This document shows positions 10,719 through 21,020 of a stretch of 64,000 nt of DNA, in pieces. The stretch comes from Limnanthes douglasii subsp. nivea. Its lineage: Eukaryota > Streptophyta > Magnoliopsida > Brassicales > Limnanthaceae. The position numbers and the translations under genes are program-made. The number at the start of each line of letters is the position of its first letter. Positions within the stretch are counted from its first letter, which is position 1. The notes beneath the pieces were generated by a model. The model worked only from the letters and a program-made list of their open reading frames with translations. It made no database searches and had not been told where the DNA came from. The stretch lies in assembly GCA_036936605.1 (NCBI GenBank), contig JAUPFV010000002.1, positions 201,585,273 to 201,649,272 of the forward strand. The letters run 5' to 3'.

Positions 10719-11097
10719 CGATGAGTCCGGACAAATTCACCACTGCCTACTGAGATTTCCGGACAAGGGTAATTCAGACATAAACTGCCCACTGAACTAT
10801 CCGGATATGACAAAAGTATAAAATGACTAAACACCTTTTGACTAAGCTATGTGCTAATCAGCTTATTAAGTGAATGAGGCTTTAAACTTGACCCGGTTCT
10901 ATAATTTGACCTGAAAGCCCATGAGTCCATAATTAAGGGTGTAAATACCCCAACTACTTTCATTAATGAGGGTAATGAATATTTAATACAACCAGGCAGC
11001 TCAAATCTCTCACTACTTCACACTAAAACATTTAATACCCTCTAAACTTTCCAAAACACTTGAAAAAATTACCATCAACTCAAAATAAACCTCACCA
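10719..11097 (+). repeat. 3' LTR of E1
   Basis: It is the partner of 222-595 and starts CGATGAGTCC (first base changed from T). It has a 4-base insertion near 10745 and ends CCTCACCA before the right target duplication ATTAT (11098-11102). Confidence 0.93.
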
Positions 11098-11102
11098 ATT
11101 AT

Positions 11103-11301
11103 AATCTAAGAATATAATAAAGTTATTATTATTTTATTATTAAATTCTGATTTTTATTATGGTTTGATTATAAATTTTACAAATGTGGTTATATTTTGAT
11201 ATTATTTACTAATACAAGTCTTCTAATTTGTTATATAAATTATTATAGTGAAATGTAAGACTAATAGAATATGGTTATTATATCTTTATAATTAGACTTT
11301 G

Positions 11302-11334
<33 letters not shown>

Positions 11335-11451
11335 TAATTTCAAGTATTATAATTGTTGTTACATTGTCAGTATTTATTTTCACAAGTCTTGTTATAAATT
11401 ATGAATTGTAATTTAAAAAAAATATTATTATAATTTTGCTATTAGACTTTG

Positions 11452-11519
<68 letters not shown>

Positions 11520-11560
11520 GGTTTAATACTAAATACTAAAATTTGTGTTATATTTTGATA
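11103..11560. repeat. Diverged tandem array with TTA microsatellite, copy 1
   Basis: With 49-221 this forms about four diverged monomers (roughly 160-215 bp) marked by TTAGACTT, a dinucleotide/trinucleotide AT run, and TTTTGATATTATTTAC. TTA/TAT trinucleotide runs lie at about 11300-11333 and 11450-11518. The same array occurs in copy 2 at about 52620-53225. Confidence 0.75.
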
Positions 11561-11599
11561 TTATTTACTGCTACAAGTGTTGTTTAACATTGTAGCATA

Positions 11600-12730
11600 A
11601 TAAACCCAATTTTGATTCTCAAGAACTTATAAGGAGAATATCTATTATAAATCATAGTTATCTCATCTTTAAATTTATAAACAATTGTAAGAAGATGATA
11701 AGTAGAGTATCATCTATTTTCGATATCTAAAATAAAATTTTCCACTAGCAATAACAACATCTTTGAACTCGTTTTTAGAAATTGAGGTCGAGCAATATAA
11801 GACCCATGCTTTAATAGGATTAATTAAAATCATCTATAATCATACTTATTCCATATTTCGTAACTAGTTGAAGTACATGAAACAAACATCTAGTGTGAAA
11901 TAATTTAAAAATATAGGATTGCAATCATTTCTAAGATAATCAATAGCTAACTTGTTCGCAGATGCATTGTCGAACGAAATAAACATATATACATTTTTTT
12001 AATTTCAAAAGAATTTATGCACTCAATAATACTCTCTCTAATTACATAAGCATTGTGTTCGCCAATAGATTCGAACAACATAATTCTTCTTTGGAGTATC
12101 CATTCAGGATCCATTCAATGAACAGTAACACACTACATATCAAAATCAATAAATGTAGTTATATCACTAGTAAAAGAAATATTCAATGACAAAGCTACTA
12201 TATTATCAATAATGGTTTTTTAGTCCATAATATTTAAAAGTTTTTTATCACATTGAGCTATGTGCGATGCATGTGGCTCGTGGGTTTACCCCTTTACGCA
12301 TCCATTTTCATATATTTAATTATCGCCAAAACTAAAAATGGTTTTGTAGCACCAAACGATATATCATTGTTTTTTCTTTACATTTAATTTGATTAAACTC
12401 AAAACCACTACCGATTTGAGGGTCTACATATTTATTCCCCTCTTCATAAACTTTATTAGGGTCACTAATGTTATGAGACGATAAATGTCTAACCATACCA
12501 CCAGTGTCGAAATTTCTAGTTCCGACCTTATAAACATATGATTTTGGGCAATGGTTACACTTAGCTTATGTATTATGAGAATTCTCACTAAAGTGATCCC
12601 ATATCCATGATGTTTTCTTTCTAAACATGGACCCACCACTAGTACTACCATCACTACTTCCATAGAAAGAGTGTGCTTCCAGGGGTGGGGATTCTACAGG
12701 AAAACCATGCCAAGAATTTAGGTTGTCCAT
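11600..12730 (-). pseudogene. BED-finger hAT-type transposase remnant, copy 1
   Basis: From the ATG at 12730 the minus strand reads a short Ser/Gly leader, then TSWIWDHF, C-x2-C (CNHC, about 12548-12559) and RHLSSH (about 12475), the C2H2 pattern of a BED zinc finger. Further on are segments like DPEWILQRRIMLFESIGEHN and FDNASANKLAIDYL (DNASAN at 11954-11971), matching the catalytic-core region of plant hAT transposases of the RICESLEEPER type. A TAA stop lies just before the CxxC in both unit copies. Several other stops follow, and the C-terminal hAT dimerisation region is missing. Such proteins bind TE ends in the nucleus and cut DNA; this copy cannot. Confidence 0.75.
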
Positions 12731-13239
12731 AGAGGGAGGGTGAATTTCAACATTAGATCCCTTGCAATGTTTTGGAGATAATTAAAAGCTTAAATAAGTT
12801 TTGAAAAAATAAATTAACAGATTTTGAATTTAAAAAAAAATATGAAAAACACTAATCAAAACTAATAAGAATAAAAACTAATAAGTCTAATATCAAACAA
12901 TATCACAAATTACTAAAATAAATATTAAAACTATTAAAATATTACAAATAGAAAAATATTTTTTTTATATAAATTTAAAAAAAAACTAATAATCGAAACT
13001 ATTATTGAAACTAATATTGAAACTACTATCACAACCAAATAAATAGAAGGATTATACAAAGCTATAAATTTAATTGCTTTTATAGGTTTGAAATTATAAT
13101 TAAAAACTAAAATAAGAAGAAGTATAAGAGAAATTCTATAAAAATTAAGTAAAAATTAGAATGTAATAAATTTGAGAGCTTTTAGTAGTACTAGAGAGTT
13201 TGAGAGATTATTTGAAAGATGAGTGAGAGTTGAGTTAGT

Positions 13240-13470
13240 TTCTCCTCTATTTATAGAATATAAATACCAAAAAATTAGGAAAAAAAAAAGAAAATTAGAC
13301 CCGAATCGGACATCCAATTTGGCAAATCGAATGTATGATTCTATCAATTGAACGTCCGATTTACCGAATTGGGTGTCCAATTTGGTCAGGTATATGTTTT
13401 TTAAAAAATAACCGTAGTCAGTAAGACTACTTATTCCAAACAGAAAACAAATGCTATAAATACTTCATTA
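13240..13470. promoter_or_regulatory. Divergent promoter region, copy 1
   Basis: A minus-strand TATA box TATAAATAG (13247-13255) faces away from a plus-strand TATA box CTATAAATAC (13454-13463). Between them are three related words built on TCCAATTTGG or TCCGATTTAC (about 13309-13390). The arrangement is kept in copy 2 (54924-54932 and 55115-55124). It lies between the hAT-type transposase (starting 12730) and the plus-strand gene (starting 13551). The rest of 12740-13550 is AT-rich untranslated sequence. Confidence 0.6.
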
Positions 13471-13550
13471 AATTCTACAATTTCTTCACACCATCGAACA
13501 TAAAATTACACAACCATTATTCTAAAATCTCTCACAAAACAATTGTCGCA

Positions 13551-14840
13551 ATGGCATCATAAAAATCAAAGAATGTCCAAAGAGGAGAAGATGAAACATT
13601 CAAAAGGGATTATAAAAAATTACTTTGTTCCACGATATGCAACAATCCGAGACTAATGAACATATGCCTGAATGAGAGGTTCTCATTCAAAACTATCTAA
13701 CACCGGAAGGGGGAGTTACAATTTACTCGGGTATGTTTCTAGGCTACGGAGAACTTATCCAAGTTTTCGGTATACGAAATGTTTTATCTCTACTTTATAC
13801 TGATAGAGGTTTAGGTTGGTTAGTTCTTCATAGGTTCAATTGTGACTGGTATATTGAATTAGTTCAACAATTTTATGTAACTGAATGTAATATTTATAAT
13901 GATCCTCGCGGTTTCAGAATAAGTTGCATAATTGATAATCGTGAGTATAGTTGTTTTTAAACACTTAGTAAAAAATTTATTCTTCCACTCGATTATTATA
14001 TGGTGGTGAAAAAAGTATTCTTCCTTAATTTTCCTAACATGAGATGGGTAAGAATTTCCATATATCCTTCCATGATGTCGTGGAGGCACTCATTGTGGTA
14101 ATGAGCAACTAATGCTTAATGATAAACTTAAAGCTATTAGAGCCAATTTGGATGGTCAAAGTAAATTATCTTTGAATATATAATAGTTGTTTTATTCCTA
14201 TACATAGTAATGATTCACAATTATCGTATATTCAAATATTTTTAACTGTTGCTATAGTAAGAATGCATATTATAATTAATTTGACTAGTTTGATCATTGG
14301 GCATATAAATTTCAAAGTTGGTGGGGTAAAGTTACCTTATGTGATGATAATTAGTCATTGTGAGTATATGGGATCCGTATAAAGTTAAGAAAAGTTGTGG
14401 TATAGATAGACATTCTTTAAGACACCAAGATATATATTCTTTGGAAGAAGAATTGTTGTCAAAATGGCGGGTATAGACCAAATATTACGATTTTTTGCAT
14501 GATGTGTGATAATATAACGGTATTAATAAAGCACCTGGTCCACTTCATGGTTTCTCTTAGTAAGCCACACATCAGTCGACCGCTTCCAACACAGGTAGTT
14601 CTTCTCAATAACGACAACAACTTCCTATTTGGTAATATATGGAATGGGTGCATAGTGAACATGTTCGGCATACTCAGCACGTGCAGTGGCATAATCAAGA
14701 TGAGCACTGACATAATCAAGACCAGGCCACCCACCTGGAACAAAACGAATTCATATGACTCATGATGAAGAATATGAATTTGAATGTCACTACTAACCAT
14801 ATGAAGGTTGGACTTCCTTACTTTCTATACCCTTCACCAA
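13551..14840 (+). pseudogene. Putative plant transposon protein-like gene, copy 1
   Basis: The ATG at 13551 follows the TATA box by about 90 bases, but codon 4 is TAA; copy 2 has the same stop. The body contains RGLGWLVLHRFNCDWY, VQQFYVTECNIYNDPRGF, SNDSQLSYIQIF and INLTSLIIGHINF, then LPYVMIISHCEYMGS. The pattern of a QFY segment, a middle SQLSYIQ block and a late LPY-MLISR-type block resembles the plant-specific 'putative plant transposon protein' domain (PF20167-like), from memory. Frameshifts near 13690, 13965 and 14100 break it. A tail to about 14840 aligns with copy 2 but is not readable in one frame. No function is established for the family. Confidence 0.55.
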
Positions 14841-14849
14841 CACCTTTCA

Positions 14850-15570
14850 ACTATGATTATCAAGTTGTATTTGTTTTTTATACCCGATTATATTAAGCAT
14901 TTTTATTGTAATGTTTTTATTATATATTTATTAAACAATATTGTAATTTGGTCTAAATCATGATTTTATTTTTATTCTTATTAATATTATATTTTTTATT
15001 TTTTATTAATTGAATATATTTCAAATTTTATTTTGATATATATATAATAAATGTACAACTATTTCATTTATGATATACATATCTTAATTACTGAAATTTT
15101 TGAATAAATAAACGCATAAAAATTATTTTTTACTAAACATATACAAAATCTATCTAAATTTAAATAGAAAAAATATCAAATATCTAATAGTTAGATATTC
15201 TTAATATTTTTTTAGAATATTTGAAATCAACTATTTTTCACATCTAAATATAATTATAAAAAATATACAATTATTTGGTTTATGATATACATATCTTAAC
15301 TTAAGTACTTCGAATAAAATGCGTACAAGTTAATTTTTAATAAATATATAAAATATATCTAAATATAAATAGAGATAATACCAAATATGTAATAGTTAAT
15401 AGTTAGATATTATAAATAATTTTTTCAAATTTTTGAAATGAAAAATAATTATAATATCTAAATATAATTATAAAATATACAAATAGTTCGTGTGTATATA
15501 TATATTAATTATTGAAATTTGAATAAGTTAGAACATACAAATTAATTTATATTAAATATATAAGATTTAT

Positions 15571-15604
<34 letters not shown>

Positions 15605-15790
15605 CAGTTAGATATTATAATAAATTTATAAAAATATTTAAAATAAACTATTTATAATATTTAAATATAATTATTTAATATTAGATGAATATTACTTAAT
15701 ATTTATTTATTATAATTATTAAAAATTGAATAAATTAACGTATACAAATTAATTTTTAATAAATATATAAAAATATGATAAACCATAAGT
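14850..15790. repeat. Second AT-rich diverged tandem array, copy 1
   Basis: Four diverged monomers of about 200-240 bp share ATGATATACATATCTTAA, TTAATTTTTAATAAATATATAAAA and TAGTTAGATATTATAAATAA. A TA dinucleotide run sits at about 15570-15602. Copy 2 has the same array at 56640-57363, continuing at 59341 after the 2-kb insertion. Confidence 0.75.
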
Positions 15791-15811
15791 TAGATTCGAA
15801 CTAAAAAGCTA

Positions 15812-16171
15812 CTCCCTCCGTCCCAAAATGTTTGTCGTTTAAGGAAAAAAAAATTTATCTTATAATACATGTCGTTCTCGTTTATCAATACCAATTTAAA
15901 TATTATTTATAATCAACTACCAATACATCTCTTTTTTCTATTTTTTATGAAAAAAAGAAATAATTATTACTTACATTCTTTTAATATATGTACATAACCT
16001 TAAAACTATATTTTGGAAAGAAATGAGTATTGAATAAAACAACAATTATGTATATACACGTCATGCAATGACAAAGTAACAGGTTTGACTATATTTTGGG
16101 AAGAATGGATTATCGAATAAAACAACAATTATGTATATATACGTCATGCAATGTAAAAATAACAGGTTTGT
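15812..16171. mobile_element. Stowaway-type MITE remnant and local duplication
   Basis: CTCCCTCCGTCCCAAAATG after a TA dinucleotide is the typical Stowaway terminal sequence, at the same place as the complete MITE of copy 2 (59461-59708). The opposite end is missing here. From about 16002 an 84-bp segment (ACTATATTTTGG ... AACAGGTTTG) is duplicated in tandem to about 16171; copy 2 has only one version. Confidence 0.65.
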
Positions 16172-16960
16172 GACTGTTCTGCGTAGAACTGTGCCATGCA
16201 TGACAACTTTAACATCGCGCCATGTAAAAATGTTATCATGTACACGTTATATCATACACCACCAAAAACAATTAGATAGATCGTAGAATGGATTGGACCG
16301 TCACCTTTGGTCACGGCACTAGCCGAGTTATCATGTAAAAAGAGTTCTTCGTCCATTACCTTTCGCCACGGCACTTGCCGAGTTATCATGTAAAAAAGTT
16401 TTTTCGTCCTTTCTCGAACCTACAACCTTTATATACGCAAGTGACAAACTTTTCTCATGTTAAAAATCAAAGTTGTAATTAAGTGGTCTAACGTCTCAAA
16501 CCCTGTAAAACAAAGAGTCTATTGTGATGGTGGCTAAGTGGTATACATAGAAATTATGAAACATAGAATACCTTTAGCGTGTCGTAGGGTTATATCTCAA
16601 CAGAGATCACAAATATAAATGAGTTTCTCAAGGTAGTTGTGAAACATTTTACCAAGAATAATAAGGTGAAGTTTTATAGGATACTAAGTCAGTTCTTTAC
16701 CATTAAGTTTTGTGGCAGGGGATAATAAGACAACATATCTGTGATATTTCAATAATTTTAATAAACTTAAATGCACTAAAGATTGAAATTTTTAAGGATG
16801 TTGTAGTAGGCTAAGATGGTCCATTGAAGAAATAAAGAATGTCATATCATCAGATTATGTAGTATCCATTCAAGTACATGAATATTCATGTGGTGTAATA
16901 GTAAACTATCCGTCGTGTTTCCGTGAAGACATAATTCTGTTTATTTTTTATTGAAAAACG
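16172..16960. other. End of unit copy 1 and unassigned DNA
   Basis: Up to about 16420 the sequence matches copy 2 (59758-60005), with a duplicated word group CACGGCACT.GCCGAGTTATCATGTAAAAA at about 16312 and 16370. From 16420 to about 16960 I find no readable protein or structure; it may be degraded copia DNA upstream of the RT fragment. Confidence 0.4.
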
Positions 16961-18115
16961 CTAGCAAGGAAGAGTGTAAGTCAATGCATAACAAAACGGT
17001 TTGGAAACATACTGATTGGTTGTGAGTGGAGTTACAAAACAAAACATAATTCCCATGATAATATGGAGAAAACTAAAATAAAACTTGAGTAAAATGTTAT
17101 ATTCAATGTGAAGGTGGAATTTAAAGAGACATTCTTTCTGGTTTTATCGAATGGTTCTTTTAGGATAATCATGTCATTAGTTGCGCACTTTGACATAGAA
17201 CTTCATCAAATTTATGTCAAATTTATGTCATAATTGGTGATTCAAAGTGTATGCTATTCAAACTTAAGAAATTAATGTATAAACTCAAACATGCTTCTCG
17301 ACTATGGTACCATAAGTCCATTAAGGTAATAGTTTTTATTTTAGGATAATCATATCATTATTTGCGCACTTTGACATTCAAATTTATGTCAAATTTATTT
17401 CATAATTGGTGATTCAAACTGTATGTTATTCAAACTTAAGAAATTAATGTATAAACTTAAACATGCTTCTCGACTATGGTACCATAAGTCCATTAAGGTA
17501 ATAGTTTTTATTTTATTTTAAGATGAACTCGGTTAATGACACTATTTATTAAAAGTTGAATATGAGTAAGTTCATATTTTAGTATCGTATGTTGATGACA
17601 TATTGCTGACTACAAATGATTAGGAATTATAGCATACCACCAAGAGATTTATGTTGGAAAAAATCGGTACGAAAGATCTTGGTGATGCGGATTTTGTATT
17701 AGGAATTCAGATTCACCAGGATCACTCCTATGAAATCTTAAAATTGTCACGTAAGGTATACATAGAAATTATGTTGCAATATTACATAATAATGAATATC
17801 GACCCTTTAAATATCCCTATTGCAAAAGAATACAAATTAACAATTATACAATGTCCAAATATAGAACTCAAGACTGAGGAAATGTAAAATATTCCTTATG
17901 CTTTGGCAGTTAGGAGTCTGATATATGCTCAAGTTTGTACAAAGCTGCTATCAGATTATTGGTTAGCTATGTTCGTAACCTGGGATAGACCATTGAAAAG
18001 TATTAAGAAAAGTTCTCCGGTATTGAAAATGAACAACAAAGCACATATTGATATATATGAGTCAGATAATCTAGAGATCATTGAGTATTCCAAATGTATG
18101 AGTACTCTTTTCACT
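16961..18115 (+). pseudogene. Ty1/copia RT-RNase H fragment B
   Basis: Readable pieces in order: an RT start with FKETFFLVLSNGSFRIIM and AHFDIELHQ (about 17113-17215); FKLKKLMYKLKHASRLWYHK, twice because of a tandem duplication (about 17250 and 17430); FMLEKIGTKDLGDADFVLGI (17648 onward); IPYALAVRSLIYAQVCTK (about 17891-17944); and SDNLEIIEYSK (about 18060). These follow the usual order of copia RT then RNase H. The YVDD region survives as YVDDILLTT-like (about 17588-17614). Frameshifts are frequent. No LTR of this family was found. The family differs from fragment A at 18560. Confidence 0.8.
17158..17512 (+). repeat. Tandem duplication of about 180 bp in copia RT
   Basis: The segment running TTTTAGGATAATCAT ... 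GGTAATAGTTTTTATT occurs at about 17158-17338 and again at about 17339-17512, with a few differences and a short deletion (ATAGAACTTCATC lost) in the second. Confidence 0.9.
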
Positions 18116-18559
18116 AAATTGATTTTTTTTCCAATTTGTTCTTTCGCTCTATCCATTGCTTCACAAATCTACCCCAATTGCTGAATTAATATCTACATCG
18201 ACAAGTCTTAAGACTTTCACCAAAGGAATGGTACACTTCAAACATTATTAGATAGATTTTAAAAACATACTATCACCTAAAACAGGTTTTTCAATTTCCA
18301 TGCCATCTTTTTTATTTTGCATAACTACTTCGAACTCATCGTCTGAAGTAAACATAACTCGTAACCCATTTTTTTACATTGTACACTTTTCAAATTGGAT
18401 AGACCGTATCAATGAGAATTTAAGGATGGTGTTGCATCTCGTGAGAGAATGAGTTCTTCTCAAGTTATGAGTCTTGAAATGGATATAGTACACAACCAAA
18501 ATAAGATTAAGTGTAATAGGGACAAATATATTGTTTGTTTATTAAAAGTCGTCAGGATA
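18116..18559. other. Unassigned segment between copia fragments
   Basis: No protein is recognised at 18116-18419. From about 18420 to 18540 the sequence repeats, with differences, the segment at 19497-19612, which in the neighbouring copia lies downstream of RNase H (shared words GAAAGAATGAGTTCTTTCAAGTTATGA-like, TAGAGTACACA and TATGGACAAATATAT in part). A duplication or recombination has copied 3' non-coding DNA upstream of the RT fragment. Confidence 0.5.
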
Positions 18560-19220
18560 TAATAATCATTATTTGTCTATATGTAGATGTTTCTTATATT
18601 AAGTAATGACATACAAGAAATTAATAAAACGAAGAGATTTATATCGTCTACTTTTAAGATGAAGGATCTTAACGAAGTAGATGTTATTTTAGGAATTAAG
18701 GTATTGAAAATAGTGGGGGTTATGCCTTTTAGTAAATCTCATTACATTAAGAATCAACTTGATAAGTTCTTTTTCACTCTTAATTTCAAAAAAACATACA
18801 ACACCATTTGATCCTAATTTAAATCTTGAAAAAATAAGAGGAGAGCGGTGGCTCAATTAGAATACGCTATTGTAACGGGAAGCTTAATATATGCGAATTT
18901 TTGTAATACGGTAGATATACCTTTTATAATGATTAAATTGAGTCCATTTGTGAGTAATGCAAGTACGGAACATTGAAATGCGATAAGAAGGGTATTTGGG
19001 GTACTTTAAAAAGACTAGATTGGATAACTATTATAGTCGATAACAATTTGACTATATGGTGGATGTTCACATTTGAAAATAGAGTTGTTTCCTTGGGGTC
19101 AAGGAAACAAATGTTTATATCTCATTCAATTATAAATTCTGAATTCATAGTGTTGGCTGCAACATGTATGGAGGTTGAATGGTTAATATATATCTTGTTG
19201 AAGATACAATTCACTTAAAA
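18560..19220 (+). pseudogene. Ty1/copia RT-RNase H fragment A
   Basis: The region after the catalytic YVDD box is readable: MFLILSNDIQEINKTKRF, STFKMKDLNEVDVILGIKV, FSKSHYIKNQLDKF, then AVAQLEYAIVTGSLIYANFCNTVDI, ASTEHWNAIRRV-like and finally SRKQMFISHSIINSEFIVLA and EVEWLIYILL from RNase H. This is the usual copia order. Copia fragment C (50150-51850, minus strand) is a second copy of the same family and keeps more of the RT upstream. Stops and shifts lie near 18810 and 18975. The 3' flank to 19814 is non-coding and leads into a polypurine tract and LTR. Confidence 0.8.
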
Positions 19221-19814
19221 TAAGAATATGACAATATAAATAAATAGGTGATAGTCAAGAAACATTAGATACAATACACAGTGGAATCTATAACGGGATG
19301 TCTAGATATATAAGTCTAGTACATGAGTATGTTAGATAACTAATTCAAAGTTGAATTATATATGTCTCATACGTACGTGTGTGATATGTTGGCCGTTATT
19401 ATGGAGGATAAGTTCAAAATAAATTTTAGTACAATTCGGTATATGTGTGACATGTGTTTCTAAAAGGTGACAAAAATACTATAAGAATTGTATCTATGAG
19501 GATTTCGGGGTGGTTGTTGTCTATCGTGAAAGAATGAGTTCCTTTCAAGTTATGATTCTTGAAATTGATAGAGTACACATCCAAATTATGATTAAGTAAA
19601 ATATGGACAAATATATTTATAAAACAATTATGTGTGTGAGATCGATTGTTAGGTCACGTGGGAGGTTAGTTCAAACTTGCGACCACCATTGTCTTCTGAT
19701 CTTGATTTGTTATCTCCACACTAAGATAAAATTAAAATCAAAAAATATTTTTCTCTTTTCACAAACTTGTCTCAATAAGGAGATAAAAGAGTTTATTTAA
19801 TCTAGTGGGGGATT

Positions 19815-20480
19815 GTTGGGAACGTTGATTACGTGAGGTTGATTTAAAAAACAGTTCAAATCGTTAGAACCGGTGGCTCGAGGAGAAGGTAAACATCCTA
19901 AGAATATTGGAATTAAGTAAGGACCTCACCACGATCAGTAACATTGGTGATCGCGACCGCAACAAGCGTATGTTGATCACGGCGAGAAAACCTTTTATTT
20001 CTATTTTCCCTAGTGCGATCGCGATCAGGTAAATATTAATCGCGACGAAAATTGTTAACCAATATGTTTACCGCGATCATCAAATGTTGATTGCAGCAAG
20101 CCCAAAATATAATGTTTTTTGTGTGAAAAATGCAACTTTCCCAAAAAAATACTTCATATGAGAGAATGGTTATACCTAAAGTTTTATGAATCATTAAAAC
20201 TATTTAGAAGGGTTTATCATTTCTCTGAATAGGTTTACATTTTAAGAATGTAAACACAATTTCATAAAAAGTTTACATTATCTCTTATGATCATCAATTT
20301 CGTTTGTATCCTACTTTATCAAATCTGAACTTAAATTTATTTTTTTGCTTGTATTTTATTTCATAAAACATTGTATATCTAAAAAGAACATCCTTCAAAG
20401 ATCAATTAATAGAATTGTCGAAATAATTCTTTTTTGAAATCGTAACTTTACATATCTCAAACTTTTCCATTGTTCATGTC
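19815..20480 (+). repeat. 3' LTR of copia A (right end unresolved)
   Basis: AGTGGGGGAT at 19804-19813 is a classic copia polypurine tract, directly followed by TGTTGGGAACG, the usual LTR start. The LTR family has several GATCGCGACC-like words (about 19945-20095). It aligns with the minus-strand LTR of copia C (50029 down to 49454, then below 31015 beyond E2). Similarity can be followed to about 20480; no second LTR was found, so the exact right end and the TG...CA pair are not proven. Confidence 0.65.
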
Positions 20481-20801
20481 AACTTCTCGATAAATCTTCT
20501 CTTCAAATACTTTCTTAAGTTCTTGTTCCCTACTTAGGTTTCTAGAAAAATTAACTAGTTAAATCTTATTATTTTTTAAAACTTATTTCACTAATATTTT
20601 ACATTTACCATTATTTTGATGGTTATATAGGTTTATGCCTAACGTGGAAATTTAGTTATCTAAAATGTAGCACTATTGGATAAATCTCCTTTATAATGAT
20701 GTTTAAAATACATAAATTGACATCAATCTATTGTTATCGTGTATGTTCACCCGTCATGTAGCGGGTACCCATTGTTGTATATACACGACGGCTACCAAAA
20801 A

Positions 20802-21020
20802 AACCCCAAGGGGTAGCCGAGTTGGTTGAGTGTGGCATTCTTATGAACAAAAGGTCATGAGTTCGAGTCCCTCTACATACGCTTTCTCGGCTGAGCCTGT
20901 CACCTTGTGTGGATTACCTTTTGGCGTTGGTTTGCAGGCTATCGCGTCAGACTGAGGGTTTACCCTGTGCGCACTCATTGCACTCTGAGTAGCGGCTGCG
21001 GGTTCCCTCCGAAAAAAAAA
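20802..21020 (+). mobile_element. tRNA-derived SINE, copy A
   Basis: A 17-bp perfect direct repeat ACGACGGCTACCAAAAA (20785-20801 and 21021-21037) brackets a body starting CCCCAAGGGGTAGCCGAG and ending in a short A tail (21012-21020). An internal RNA polymerase III A box (TAGCCGAGTTG, 20814-20824) and B box (GTTCGAGTC, 20871-20879) are present at normal spacing. Long exact target duplication, Pol III boxes and an A-rich tail define a SINE. Copy B lies on the other strand at 58491-58714. Confidence 0.92.

Larger units (their letters stand above)
222..11097 (+). mobile_element. E1: near-complete Ty3/gypsy retrotransposon, TAT-type
   Basis: Two direct terminal repeats of 374 and 379 bp (222-595 and 10719-11097) enclose gag, protease, RT, RNase H, a second RNase H, integrase and a long antisense ORF. 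The 5' LTR begins TG, both LTRs end CA, and the element is bracketed by ATTAT at 217-221 and 11098-11102. Unit copy 2 carries the uninterrupted site with a single ATTAT at 52766-52770, which proves the boundaries. The second RNase H between RNase H and integrase, the Arg-tRNA-like PBS and the antisense ORF fit the plant TAT/Ogre branch of Ty3/gypsy as I know it. The LTRs differ at roughly 9% of positions by eye, so the insertion is old. All coding parts carry stops and frameshifts; it cannot be autonomous now. Confidence 0.93.
11103..16420. repeat. Repeat unit copy 1, main part
   Basis: This segment is collinear, in direct orientation, with 52771-57363 plus 59341-60005. Order in both: AT-rich tandem array with a TTA microsatellite, minus-strand hAT-type transposase remnant, divergent promoter region, plus-strand plant-transposon-protein remnant, second AT-rich tandem array, Stowaway-type end, then about 250 bp of shared unique-looking DNA ending with CACGGCACT...GTTATCATGTAAAAA words. 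Similarity fades near 16420 and 60005. I cannot tell whether this is one transposon family or a segmental duplication carrying several nested TEs. Terminal inverted repeats for the whole unit were not found. Confidence 0.85.

Noticed and set aside
13551..14840. Endogenous viral sequence
   Set aside because: No capsid, movement or replicase motifs; similarity is to plant transposon-associated proteins.
20814..20879. tRNA gene
   Set aside because: A and B boxes are present, but the acceptor stem and anticodon arm do not form. A 17-bp target duplication and A tail identify a SINE.
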